The notes below the pieces were generated by a model. The model ran no database searches. It was not told the DNA's origin and saw nothing but the letters and a program-made list of their open reading frames with translations. Both the position numbers and the translations under genes were made by a program. 64,000 nt of DNA from Streptomyces sp. NBC_00236 (GTDB lineage: Bacteria > Actinomycetota > Actinomycetes > Streptomycetales > Streptomycetaceae). Shown here one piece after another: positions 25,892-34,129 of this stretch (within the stretch, counting starts at the first letter, position 1; the number at the start of each line of letters is the position of its first letter). Location of the stretch: contig NZ_CP108100.1 of the NCBI RefSeq assembly GCF_036195045.1, positions 2,356,001 to 2,420,000 of the forward strand. Reading direction: 5' to 3'.

Positions 25892-26012
25892 TAAGCGCGA
25901 CGCCTCTCACCTGCGGCTTCTTTGACGAACCAAGGGAATCCCCCTGTTTCCGTCCGCCTGCATCCCGCTCGATCCCGCTCCACCGGCCGACGGTGCAGCG
26001 TTCGCTGCACCG
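25892..26012 (+). repeat. Element left-end repeat, copy 1, with GTGCAGCG dyad
   Basis: Similar to 30958-31078: both share GACGCSTCTCACCTGCGG just inside the core, then TCCTGTTTCC-like and CTCGATCC blocks. Both end in a long dyad, here CGGTGCAGCG-TT-CGCTGCACCG at 25991-26012, 99 bases from the core. Confidence 0.82.
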
Positions 26013-26354
26013 CTTCCCCAATGCTTTGCAACCGATTCAGCCGAACCTGACTCGGCCCCGGACTGACGTGGTCGACACAGAAAATAGACCCCCCGACCCG
26101 ACGACCACGGTACGCACATCCAGCTGACCGCTCTCGACACAGGAAGGCAGAGCGTCACCCTCAGCGAGATAGCGCCATGCGTCCCCAAGCAGTCGGAGCC
26201 GGGGCGTTTCGCACGCAGTATCGGCATCTCGTCGAACGACGGCAGGCCAGCAGTGGAAGCTTCGTCCTCCTTCCAGCGCCTAGATCCCGATCGACCCGTC
26301 ATGACCGGGCTCCCGGGCACGGATCACCATCGCGACCACCGTCGCGAGGAGCGT
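26013..26354. other. Non-coding interval inside element 1
   Basis: About 340 bases between the left-end dyad and the first PAP2 gene. I see no supportable gene, promoter or hairpin beyond short open frames without ribosome sites. Confidence 0.5.
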
Positions 26355-27005
26355 TTAGGCCGCGGCGAGGAACCATCCGCCCACGACGTCACTGGCCCAG
26401 TGCACCCCCGGCCACACCCGGCTCACTCCCATCACTGCGACCCAGAGCACGGCCATGGCCACACACCACCTGTACGCGGGCGGCCTGCGGGCGAGGAGAG
26501 CGAGGACGAGCAGCCCCGCGGCCATCGACGTGGTGGTGGTGTGCCCGGAGGGAAAGGACCAGCGCGAAGCGTGCGTGAGCCAGTCCTCACGCGGGGGCCG
26601 CGGGCGCGCGATCACCGTCAGGAGGGCGAAGCGCAGCGCCTGCCCCAACGCCAGCCATACGGCGAACGCCGCGACGGGCAAGGCAAAGCGGGCCATGGGG
26701 CGCCGCCCGTGGCCGGCGTCGAGGGCCGGTGCGGCGATGAGGCCGGCGGCCAGAGCCACGAGGTAGGGGGTGATGCCGGTGCCGGTGGCCGTCACGGCGC
26801 GCAGCGTGGCAACGACCGGGGGCGGCCGACTGCCCAGGGCCCAGCGGCGTATGCCCGCGTCGCCCGGGATCAGCCCCCCGCCTGCGGCGAGCACCGCCGC
26901 CGAGAGGGCCGTGAAAGCAGCAGCGGCGAGAACACACCAGCACACCAGGTGAACCCGCGGGCTGCGGGCGGCAGTCGGTGTTCGGGGTGCGCCGGCGAGG
27001 TTCAC
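26355..27005 (-). CDS. PAP2-superfamily phosphatase, multi-pass membrane
   Basis: 216 residues from a GTG at 27005 that overlaps the preceding stop by four bases. About six membrane helices. Motif 2 is SFPSGHTTT and motif 3 is SRVWPGVHWASDV. Motif 1 reads TVIARPRPP, and the lysine of the canonical KX6RP is replaced by a hydrophobic residue. It is the third gene after dedA and another PAP2 gene. Likely substrates are lipid pyrophosphates such as undecaprenyl pyrophosphate or phosphatidyl lipids; the altered motif 1 makes the exact activity uncertain. Confidence 0.85.
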   Translation of the reverse strand: MNLAGAPRTPTAARSPRVHLVCWCVLAAAAFTALSAAVLAAGGGLIPGDAGIRRWALGSRPPPVVATLRAVTATGTGITPYLVALAAGLIAAPALDAGHGRRPMARFALPVAAFAVWLALGQALRFALLTVIARPRPPREDWLTHASRWSFPSGHTTTTSMAAGLLVLALLARRPPAYRWCVAMAVLWVAVMGVSRVWPGVHWASDVVGGWFLAAA

Positions 27006-27622
27006 GCGGCGACCAGCGGGCGCAGAGGTCCTCGCCCGAGCAAGTCGGCCAGGGCAGGTGCGTGCCTGGACAGCAGCAGCGCCAGGATCGCGGCAACGAG
27101 CCCGCCCACGGCGAGCCCGGCGATGATGTCGTGCGGGTAGTGGGCACCGACCCACACGCGGGAGACCGCCATGGCCGTTGCGCCGATGGTCGCGATCACG
27201 CCCAGGCGCGCCGAGACGGACCACAGCGCGACCGCCGCGGCGGCGGCCAGGGTGGCGTGGTTGCTGGGAAAGGACCAGTCACCGGGCGCGGGGCACGCCT
27301 CCAGCGTGATCACGTGCAGCGTCTGGCAGGGGCGGCTCTCGCGCACCGCTTGTTTCAGTACGGTGCTGGCGGCGAACGCGATCACGGTCAGGACGGGCAC
27401 CGCCAGGGCCTTCACCGCCTGTGGTGCGTTCTGCCGGCGGGCCTGCCACCACCCGGCCAGCATCATGACCGCGAACAGGGCGAGCCCGTAGGTGGAGTAG
27501 CCGGAGATCAGGTTGTCCAGCCAGGTCGGGGCGTGGTGCGCGGTGTCGACCACGTCCAGATACGCGGCTCCGTCGATGCCCGAACCGTCATGCGCCTGTG
27601 CGGCGACAGCCGTGATGTGCAT
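27002..27622 (-). CDS. PAP2-superfamily phosphatase (BcrC-like candidate)
   Basis: 206 residues, about six membrane helices. All three motifs are intact: LKQAVRESRP (KX6RP), SFPSNHAT and SRVWVGAHYPHDIIAG. The Asn in PSNH is frequent in undecaprenyl-pyrophosphate phosphatases of the BcrC/YbjG type, so recycling of the cell-wall lipid carrier is a reasonable inference. The ATG at 27622 shares one base with the dedA stop (TGATG), and the next PAP2 gene overlaps its end, giving a tightly coupled operon. Confidence 0.88.
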   Translation of the reverse strand: MHITAVAAQAHDGSGIDGAAYLDVVDTAHHAPTWLDNLISGYSTYGLALFAVMMLAGWWQARRQNAPQAVKALAVPVLTVIAFAASTVLKQAVRESRPCQTLHVITLEACPAPGDWSFPSNHATLAAAAAVALWSVSARLGVIATIGATAMAVSRVWVGAHYPHDIIAGLAVGGLVAAILALLLSRHAPALADLLGRGPLRPLVAA

Positions 27623-28296
27623 CAGGCTCCCCCGTCCGTGTGGTGCGCGCGTCGCGAACGCAGGATCTCCAGCCCGACGGGGATGAGCGAGATGACGACG
27701 ATGACGGCGATGATCGGCAGGAGGTAGCGGTCGATGTCGGGGACCGACGCGCCCAGGCCGTAGCCGGCGAGCACCAGGCCCGCGGTCCACACCAGCCCGC
27801 CCAGGACCTGCCAGAGGGTGAAGGTGCGCGCGGGGACGCCGAGGGCACCGGCGAGCGGGTTCAGGACGGTCCGTACGAGCGGCAGGAAGCGGGCCAGCAC
27901 GATCGCCTTGGCGTGCCCGTATCGCTGGAGGATGTCCGCGGCACGGTCCGCGCCTTCGCTGAGCTTGCGGGACTTCGTGCGGCTCAGCAGCGCCGGGCCT
28001 GCGCGGCGGCCGAGCAGGTAGCCGGTCTGAGCCCCGGCCAGTGCGCCTCCGGCGGCGGCGACGAGGACCCACGGAAGGGACAGATGGCCTGGTGCGGAGG
28101 ACGAGCCTCCGGCGCACAGGAGGCCGGCGGTGAACAGCAGTGAGTCGCCGGGGAGGAAGAACCCGAGCAGAAGGCCGGTCTCGGCGAACAGGACGGCGGC
28201 GATGCCGACCGTACCGAAGGTGGCCAGCAGCGACTGCGCGTCCAGGACGTTCACAGCGAGTTGGAGCGACGGTGCGGCATGGAGCGCGAGCGTCAT
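27622..28296 (-). CDS. DedA (SNARE-associated) family membrane protein
   Basis: 224 residues. The signature ETGLLLGFFLPGDSLLF and the later RFLPLVRTVLNPLAG define the DedA family, members of which have recently been shown to translocate undecaprenyl phosphate or phospholipids across the membrane. It is the first gene of dedA-PAP2-PAP2. Together these could dephosphorylate and flip the carrier lipid of peptidoglycan synthesis. The promoter region carries BlaI-type dyads shared with the divergent blaI gene. Confidence 0.9.
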   Translation of the reverse strand: MTLALHAAPSLQLAVNVLDAQSLLATFGTVGIAAVLFAETGLLLGFFLPGDSLLFTAGLLCAGGSSSAPGHLSLPWVLVAAAGGALAGAQTGYLLGRRAGPALLSRTKSRKLSEGADRAADILQRYGHAKAIVLARFLPLVRTVLNPLAGALGVPARTFTLWQVLGGLVWTAGLVLAGYGLGASVPDIDRYLLPIIAVIVVISLIPVGLEILRSRRAHHTDGGA

Positions 28297-28388
28297 AGGC
28301 GCTTACCCCTTCGGTGATGGGCTGTCGGATGTACGGCCACGGGGAGACCGGGGGTGCTACGGGGCCGCGCCGGTGGCTGAGCACCTTA

Positions 28389-28427
28389 CGTCTACAACGT
28401 AGTAGTCGGTCTACTTTACTGTAGACG
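28389..28427. promoter_or_regulatory. BlaI/MecI-type operator region between dedA and blaI
   Basis: Three nested dyads built on GTCTAC/GTAGAC. CTAC-AAC-GTAG lies at 28392-28402, GTCTAC-N6-GTAGAC at 28409-28426, and the outer pair CGTCTACA/TGTAGACG spans 28389-28427. The half-site resembles the TACA/TGTA half-sites of BlaI operators. Position between divergent genes suggests control of both. Confidence 0.75.
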
Positions 28428-28449
28428 ACGCGGCGGGGATGATGGCTCC

Positions 28450-28821
28450 ATGACGGAGGCGACGGGTGAGCGCAGGCCCGCGGGCGAGTTGGAAGCCAGC
28501 GTGCTGGCCGCTCTGTGCGCGGCAGGCGGGCCACAGTCGGCGGCGGAGGTGAGAGCGGCGATACCTCAGGAGCTGGCCCGTACCACGGTGGCGACGCTCC
28601 TCGCACGCCTGCACGAGAAGGGGACAGTCGGACGCGCACCGGGCCGGCGCGGCTTCCTGTACTTCGCGGTGCAGGACTCCCACGGGCTGACCGCACGGCG
28701 CATGCACCGGGAGCTGGACCAGGACGATGACCGCAGCACGGTGCTGGCCAGGTTCGTCGCAGAGCTCAGCCCCGCCGACGAGGCAGAGCTCAAACGCCTG
28801 CTGGAGGGAGACGTCCAGTGA
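28450..28821 (+). CDS. BlaI/MecI/CopY family repressor
   Basis: 123 residues, the family's usual size. The N-terminal winged helix includes LEASVLAALCAAGGPQSAAE and TTVATLLARLHEKGTVGR, and the C-terminal helices (residues 80-123) provide the dimer and the protease-sensitive region. It should bind the GTCTAC dyads upstream. The stop overlaps the start of an M56 metallopeptidase gene by four bases, the usual blaI-blaR1 arrangement. Confidence 0.92.
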   Translation: MTEATGERRPAGELEASVLAALCAAGGPQSAAEVRAAIPQELARTTVATLLARLHEKGTVGRAPGRRGFLYFAVQDSHGLTARRMHRELDQDDDRSTVLARFVAELSPADEAELKRLLEGDVQ

Positions 28822-29759
28822 TCACCCTGCTGCTGATCCCGCTCGTCATGCCCTGGGCCCTCCTGCCGCTGGCGCGGCGCACGGTAGGCCTGGTACGGCC
28901 TGGGATCGCACTGTGGGGGGTCACCTGCGCGACGGCCGCACTGGCCGTCGGAGTTGTGGCAAGCCTGGGCGCCCTCCTGCTGCCCATCGCCCTCGCGCTC
29001 CCGCCCGTCTCCGCGCTCGCGGATCTGATCCACCCGCTCAGGGCGGGGCCGGAACTACTGGTGCTCGGCGTCTCGGCGCTGGCAGCCGGAGGGCTCGCGC
29101 TCGCCACCTCCCGCGTACTGCTCAAGGGGGCGTCGGAGCGGGTGCGTCTGCGTGCCGCGCGCGCCCGCGTCGCGGGCCTCCCGAGCGCCGGAGGGCTCTG
29201 CGTCCTGAACGATCCGCGCCCTGACGCCTTCGCGCTGCCGGGCGGCGCGCACCGGGCGGACCGGATCGTGGTGACCACCGGCATGCTGCGCGCCCTGGGG
29301 CCCGTCGAGCGCGAGGTTCTGTTCGCGCACGAGAGGGCTCACCTCTCCGGCAAGCACCACCTCTTCCTGGCCACCGCCCAGTTCGCCGGCTGGTGCCATC
29401 CCGCGCTGGCGGCGGTCGCCACCCACGTGTCCTTCGCCGCCGAGCGGGTGGCCGACGAAGCCGCTGCCCGCCACTGCGGCGACCGCACTCTCGCGGCCCG
29501 GTCCGTGGGACGCGCGGCACTGGTCGCCGGCCGCGACCGGCGTGCGGCCGACACGCCCGCCCTGGCCCCCGGCGTGGCCACCGGCCCAGTCCCGGCCCGC
29601 GTCAAGGCGCTGCTCACCCGGGCGCCCGTACGGTGCGTGGTTCCCGCACTGCTGGCCATGGCGCTCGTCTGCACGACAGCCGGGGCCTCCTCACTGACCG
29701 GCGCCGTCCGGCTGCACCGAGGCATCGAGGTCGCCCAGGGCGAACACCCCTCCGACTGA
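28818..29759 (+). CDS. M56 family metallopeptidase (BlaR1-like, no sensor domain)
   Basis: 313 residues. Three N-terminal membrane helices, then a cytosolic zinc-protease domain with HERAH at 171-175 and ERVADEAA as the third-ligand region, then a membrane helix near residue 275. The extracellular penicillin-binding sensor of true BlaR1 is absent; the C-terminus is only about 20 residues outside. It probably cleaves or inactivates the co-encoded BlaI-type repressor on an unknown membrane signal. GTG start, coupled to blaI. Confidence 0.9.
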   Translation: MITLLLIPLVMPWALLPLARRTVGLVRPGIALWGVTCATAALAVGVVASLGALLLPIALALPPVSALADLIHPLRAGPELLVLGVSALAAGGLALATSRVLLKGASERVRLRAARARVAGLPSAGGLCVLNDPRPDAFALPGGAHRADRIVVTTGMLRALGPVEREVLFAHERAHLSGKHHLFLATAQFAGWCHPALAAVATHVSFAAERVADEAAARHCGDRTLAARSVGRAALVAGRDRRAADTPALAPGVATGPVPARVKALLTRAPVRCVVPALLAMALVCTTAGASSLTGAVRLHRGIEVAQGEHPSD

Positions 29760-29820
29760 GGACTGAAACCCGCCGGGGGACCGTAAGACGTTCACTCTGT
29801 CTCACATCCAGTGAGCGTTT

Positions 29821-30569
29821 TCAGCGTTGCCTCTCCAGGGTGAGGATGCCCTTGGTGATTGACGTCATTCGATTGGGGCTGCATCGCGATCTTCGGATGA
29901 TCCTCCAGGACTCAAGTCGTGCCACGCCGCGTTCGACGGGTGCCCGGGACGCGGCCAGTGCCTGGTTGATCGTCCGTTCCGTCGGGGTTGACTGCCCGCC
30001 GGGTGGGCGTCTGCGTCCGGTGGTGACCCAGGGTCCGGCACCCGCGTAGGCGCGGCCGACCAGGACGGGGACGCCCTGGCGCTCGCAGATCCGGATGATC
30101 CGGTGGGTGCGGGCCGCGGTCAGATCGTGACACCGGCCCGACAGGGCCGGTGAAATCCACAGAATCTGCCCGACCGGGTCAGTCACGACCTGCACGTTCA
30201 CGCCGTGGCGGCGGTGCTTGTGGGAGTAGTCGGTCCGGCAGTCGCCGACCCGGTCGCACTCGGCGAGCGTCCCGTCGGGCAGAACGTACTCCGGGTCGGT
30301 CTCGCGCAGGACCTTCAGGAGGCCCGGTGTCCGGGAGGCCAGGAGGTCGATGACCGCGGTGGTAAGGCGTGGGCGGTGCCGACCGACATCCCGCAGCCGG
30401 CAGAGATCTGGGCCAAGGTGTCGTGCTTGTGCAGGTACACCAGAGCGACGAGTGCACGTTGGTGCGGCGGAAGTTTGCAGCGGCGGTCACCCTCGCGGTA
30501 AACGATGCGCATGGTGACCCACTCGACCAGCACATGGGGCAGGTCGAGTGCGGCAGGACAGGGAACCAA
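29821..30569 (-). pseudogene. Frameshifted DDE transposase (HTH_Tnp-4 plus DDE_Tnp_4 type)
   Basis: The N-terminal part (start 30569) includes [20 protein letters not shown] and an HTH ending SVGTAHA. The C-terminal part resumes in another frame with YSHKHRRHGVNVQVVTDPVG, SGRCHDLTAARTH and GRAYAGAG. A single missing base near 30360-30366 (a tyrosine codon reduced to two bases) separates the halves. Apart from that the product looks full length, so inactivation may be recent. No clear terminal inverted repeats were found. Confidence 0.82.
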
Positions 30570-30734
30570 CGAGACACCTGCGCTGATGAGTTGAGACGTC
30601 GAACATCTCCCTCAACGGCACGGGTGCCTCGTGCGTTGCAGCCTCGCCACCGTCACCCCATCAGTGGCCACTCCGAAAACGCTCGCTCACGCACGAGTTA
30701 CTCCGCGCCGGACGAAGCGAGAGCGACTCATCGC

Positions 30735-30931
30735 ATTCCCGGGCGGCCGTGGGACCGTTCATACCCCTCCCACGGAGACGGCACCACAAAGGCCCAGGTC
30801 ACAGCCATGCAGAGCTGGTCTGCACGCCCTCAACGCAGCGTTCGCTGCACCTCTATGCAGCGAACGCTGCACGGAAGACGCCCCCGGAAAACACGTTTCC
30901 CCAGGTCAGAACGATTCTGCCTGGGGATATG
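30735..30931 (+). repeat. Element right-end repeat, copy 1
   Basis: Strongly similar to 42293-42491. It contains a CCGTGGGA/TCCCACGG hairpin, the CCCAGGTCACAGCC block and the inverted pair GCAGCGTTCGCTGC-N8-GCAGCGAACGCTGC at 30835-30870. The terminator-like hairpin CCCCAGG...CCTGGGG at 30899-30926 lies next to the core. Confidence 0.88.
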
Positions 30932-30957
30932 GGTGGGGCGGGTGGGACTCGAACCCA
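30932..30957 (-). repeat. att core copy B (internal junction)
   Basis: Identical 26-bp core. Its left flank matches the left flank of copy C and its right flank matches the right flank of copy A, as expected for the junction between two tandem elements. The base that would complete the tRNA CCA is changed here. Confidence 0.88.
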
Positions 30958-31078
30958 AAACGGTGACGCGTCTCACCTGCGGTTTTCTCAGAGACACGGA
31001 TATATCGTCCTGTTTCCATCCTGCTGAATCCCCCTCGATCCGGCTCCAGCGGATCCGGTGCAGCGTTCGCTGCACCGG
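30958..31078 (+). repeat. Element left-end repeat, copy 2, with GTGCAGCG dyad
   Basis: Partner of 25892-26012. The dyad CCGGTGCAGCG-TT-CGCTGCACCGG (31055-31078) starts 97 bases from the core, nearly the same distance as in copy 1. Confidence 0.82.
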
Positions 31079-31429
31079 TACGAGAGGCACAAGAAGCCGC
31101 GTCAAGCACATCCGATCACGCGCTTCTCGATCGACACGGTGTGGGGCTCCGCTGGTGACCGCCACGCTGGCGAGGCATCCAAGAAAAGGAGGCTACTCGA
31201 CACCCCGCGTGACTGTAGGTGATCAAAACCTTCACCGTCGAGACGAGTCCGACCCGGCCCCTTCCACGGGATACTGGCGTAGGTGCGGGACCCACTCCCC
31301 TGATCCCTCCGCCCGGTGTCGGCACCGAGGCTGACATCGTCGGCACGGCGGTGGCCAACGGCGTGCGGCCCCAAGCAGGCGGCCCGAAAAAATGCGGGGC
31401 CGGTGTCGGTGGGACAGGGAATGCTGGTG
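31079..31429. other. Non-coding interval inside element 2
   Basis: About 350 bases without a supportable gene. It may include the eroded 5' part of the following IS5-type transposase gene, but I could not align it. Confidence 0.45.
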
Positions 31430-32147
31430 CCCATGGAAGACCCAGAGCAGCAGGACAGTGACGAAGACGTAGAGCCGGACGACGCCTGGGCCGTGGACGG
31501 AACGTGGGAGGGAATCCTCACTGCGGTCCTTGCAGCCGCCGACGAGGGCAAGGACATCGGCTGGACGGTATCTGTGGACTCCACCGTCCGCCGGGCCCAC
31601 CAGCACACAGCGGGAGCAAGGAAAAGGGGGCGCCAGATCGGGCTGAGCCTGACGATCACGGGCTCGGACGTTCCCGCGGCGGCCTGAGCACAAGGTGCAT
31701 CTTGCCAGCGACAGCCACGCTCGTCCGTTCCCGTTCCCGTTCCACGTGACCGCAGGCCAGGCGGGCGATGCGCCGTCGTTCGAAGCGGTGCTGGCAGGCA
31801 TTCGTGTCCCGCGGCTTGGGCCGGGACGACCGAGAGTCCGGCCGAACGCTGTTCTGGCGGACCGCGCGTATTCGTCCCGTGCGATCCGGAGCCATCTCCG
31901 TCGGCGCGGGATCCGTGCCGTCATTTCCCAACCGTCCGACCAGGTAGGTCACCGACGGCGACGCGGTCATGTGGGAGGCCGGCCTCCCGCCTTCGACGCC
32001 GAGGCGTACAAGCAGCGCAATGCTGTCGAGCGATGCATCGCCCGGCTCAAGCAGTGGCGTGGTCTCGCAATGAGAACGGACAAACTGGCCATTGTCTACC
32101 TGGCTGCACTCCACCTTGCTGCCATTCTCATCTGGGCCAGGCGATAG
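31430..32147 (+). pseudogene. IS5-family transposase remnant
   Basis: The reading moves through three frames. First TWEGILTAVLAAADEGKDIG and VSVDSTVRRAHQH, then GAPDRAEPDDHGLGRSRGGL, then FHVTAGQAGDAPSFEAVLAG, VLADRAYSSRAIR, and finally EAYKQRNAVERCIARLKQWR to the natural C-terminus IWARR. DDE catalytic regions are recognisable, but at least two frameshifts and a missing N-terminus make it non-functional. Confidence 0.82.
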
Positions 32148-32586
32148 CCCTCTGTCTCAGCGATGGTCATCCGGCGCGCACTCGGGTCACGTGAGGTTCA
32201 TGACGGGGACCTTCAGCGAGTTCCCGTATGTGAGCCGGTCGTGGGCGCACGGCATCAAGGCCGGGCGCGGAAGGGGAAGGTCTCGCCGCCGGGCGGGGAG
32301 GCTCTGCGGTCAGACCAACAGAGGGGAAAGGGTCGTTCAAGAGGTCCGGCCGTGGCGAATGGATCGCCACATCCGCGCCACACCCACTCTGCTTCGGGCG
32401 ACAGTTAGCAGTGCAAGCCCTCACCACGTTTTCCTGTGCCACAGGAACAGTTCGACATAACCGGGAACAGTTCGAGCGGCGCCAACTGTTCGGTGCCGGT
32501 CTACAACACCCCATAGAGTGAGACCGGGGGTGTGTCGTATATCTGATACGCCCCCGGCCCAAGCCTTCGATCGGAATGTGAAGAGA
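32148..32586. other. Intergenic stretch before the SUKH gene
   Basis: About 440 bases with lower coding character. No supportable gene is seen. The last ~100 bases should hold the SUKH gene promoter, but I cannot assign hexamers. Confidence 0.4.
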
Positions 32587-33105
32587 ATGTGGATCGAGCG
32601 AATCGCTGAGGCTACGCACCGGGAGCCGCTTCGGCTCGATATTCCCTGGAACAGCATCGAGGAAGATCTTGGTACTCAACTGCCCGAAGATTACAAGAAG
32701 CTTGCCGAGACGTTCGGCAAGGGCGAATTCTCGGAGTTCTTGCGTGTTTTCACCGTCGATGCCACGAGGCAGTTCGACCTGGTCAGGATCTGGAAGAAGT
32801 ATCTCGAGGGCGGCCCGGAGAGCGGCCCAGATCCCGCCTTCAAGCCCTACCGGATGTACCGGCCAGGTCAGCGCGGCCTCATTCCCTGGGCGTTCGGTGA
32901 GATGAAGTGCAGCTACTTCTGGCTGGCGTCCGCGGATAAGGATCCGGCGAGCTGGCCCATTGTCACACAGGGAGATCCGTATCCCTGGCACGAAGTGAAC
33001 ATGTCCACTTCCGAGTTCGTCTGCCGAGTGCTGACCGATCCCGATTTCGAGCCGTTCTCGATCGCGAGGCCTTTTCCGGAGCCTGACTTCTATCCGATGG
33101 ACTGA
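32587..33105 (+). CDS. SMI1/KNR4 (SUKH) family protein, orphan immunity-like
   Basis: 172 residues from the ATG at 32587, with a GTG at 32578 as an alternative. The N-terminal pattern IPWNSIEEDLGTQLPEDYKK is the typical SUKH opening, and the domain runs through IPWAFGEMKCSYFWLA to the C-terminus. SUKH proteins are commonly immunity proteins for polymorphic toxins. No toxin gene is nearby. GC content is visibly lower than in the flanking chromosome, consistent with acquisition. It may defend against toxins of related strains. Confidence 0.85.
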   Translation: MWIERIAEATHREPLRLDIPWNSIEEDLGTQLPEDYKKLAETFGKGEFSEFLRVFTVDATRQFDLVRIWKKYLEGGPESGPDPAFKPYRMYRPGQRGLIPWAFGEMKCSYFWLASADKDPASWPIVTQGDPYPWHEVNMSTSEFVCRVLTDPDFEPFSIARPFPEPDFYPMD

Positions 33106-33107
33106 AA

Positions 33108-33222
33108 AGTCATCCCATTTGGCGAGTCTGCGGTAGCAGATGAGTGTGCAGGCGATGCTGGTGAAGGCCAGGAAGTGATCGCCCTTGCGTTCGTATTTCA
33201 GCCCTGCCCAGCGCGCCTACTC
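33108..33222 (-). pseudogene. C-terminal fragment of an IS transposase
   Basis: The minus strand encodes LKYERKGDHFLAFTSIACTL followed by ICYRRLAK, the typical end of an IS5-group transposase. No upstream portion remains because the frame is cut off by the adjacent HTH gene. Confidence 0.7.
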
Positions 33223-33486
33223 GAGGTCTATGGCCGAGTCCGCCGATGGCTCACGGCCCATCGCCTCGGACGGCGTGGCCTTGATGCTGCCCGGAGCCCA
33301 GCCAAGGACTTCCTCGAAGTTTCGGGCAACAATCGGGGCGGGCAGGTCCCCACGGTCGCCTTCGAAGGTCCTGAAGGTCGCCTCACTCAGCCACCCACGG
33401 CGTGCGAGTTCACGTTCCGAGATGCCTTCGGCCTCACGGAACTCGATGAGGGCTTTCGCCAGCCGCGCAGATTCCTCTCCGCTCAT
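33217..33486 (-). CDS. Small helix-turn-helix (XRE-like) protein
   Basis: 89 residues. LAKALIEFREAEGISERELA and the following WLSEATFRTFEGD resemble an XRE-type HTH, and VLGWAPGSIKA matches the usual end of such domains. The C-terminus runs into the transposase fragment, so the gene may be truncated by an insertion. No ribosome site precedes the ATG. A regulatory role is plausible, but the target is unknown. Confidence 0.6.
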   Translation of the reverse strand: MSGEESARLAKALIEFREAEGISERELARRGWLSEATFRTFEGDRGDLPAPIVARNFEEVLGWAPGSIKATPSEAMGREPSADSAIDLE

Positions 33487-33665
33487 GAGCGCAGTATGTC
33501 GCAGAGCCCAGGCTGGGACAGCCCGCTGACTTTTTCGCCCTCGCCATGCAACCGGCGATCGTCACCAGCCCAGACCTGCACGCCAATCCCATGACAGAGT
33601 CAGATATCAGACAACGACTCGCATACCGCCCTCTGAGACCGTGACCCGATTCGGGCGATCGTCGA

Positions 33666-34040
33666 CTACTGCTCAACCTGCATGCGACGGACCAGACGAC
33701 CCTCGAACTCGTACACATGACGGACCTCCTCTCGAGCAAGGACGGAACCGCCCGGGTCGCGAGCCACCAGTCTGACCGCGACTTCGATCCGGCCGTCGCC
33801 CCGTTCCCGAAACTGCACAGGTGTGAGAGACAGCCGAAGCTGAGCCCACTGGCGAATCCAGTAGTCGCGGACCGACGCCCGTCCTTCGAGGTGCCCGCCT
33901 TCCCAGCCGTTGGGCCACTGGACATCGGCGGTCATGGCTGCGAGGATCCGATCGATCTCGCGGGCGTTGAACGCCTCGTACAGCTCGCGGAGCTCCCGCG
34001 ATCGGGCGGACGTCGACGGCCTGTCATCACTGTGGGGCAC
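33666..34040 (-). CDS. SnoaL/NTF2-like polyketide-cyclase-fold protein
   Basis: 124 residues from the GTG at 34040, with GAGAGGA eight bases upstream. The fold is indicated by ELYEAFNAREIDRILAAMTA, VQWPNGWEGG, and the tail VRHVYEFEGRLVRRM. These small cone-shaped proteins act as cyclases, isomerases or binding proteins. No catalytic assignment can be made. It lies just downstream of the SDR and ABC genes on the same strand. Confidence 0.75.
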   Translation of the reverse strand: MPHSDDRPSTSARSRELRELYEAFNAREIDRILAAMTADVQWPNGWEGGHLEGRASVRDYWIRQWAQLRLSLTPVQFRERGDGRIEVAVRLVARDPGGSVLAREEVRHVYEFEGRLVRRMQVEQ

Positions 34041-34129
34041 TGAATCATCCTCTCGCCAAAATGCGCGTCCTACGCTGGTGCTGCAGGCTCGACGTCGCCG
34101 ACCTTCGCGATCGTCAGCGGCCGAGCGGG

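Larger units (their letters stand above)
25892..30957. mobile_element. tRNA-integrated element 1 (about 5.1 kb, no integrase)
   Basis: This segment is bounded by att cores A and B. Its left end (25892-26012) matches the left end of element 2, and its right end (30735-30931) matches the right end of element 2. Cargo is dedA, two PAP2 phosphatase genes, a divergent blaI-M56 pair and a frameshifted transposase. No integrase, excisionase, relaxase or replication gene is visible, so it is either a degraded integrative element or one mobilised in trans. Confidence 0.8.

Noticed and set aside
25866..25930. Possible second tRNA gene at 25866 and a third at 30932
   Set aside because: Only the 3' 26 bp of the tRNA is present at each site. 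The following bases cannot form an anticodon arm, so these are att copies.
31079..31429. Complete IS element at the left end of element 2
   Set aside because: The transposase N-terminus and a left inverted repeat could not be found; only a frameshifted C-terminal part remains.
32167..32991. 274-codon minus-strand frame opposite the SUKH gene
   Set aside because: The SUKH motifs on the plus strand are clear, and the minus frame has no recognisable family content.
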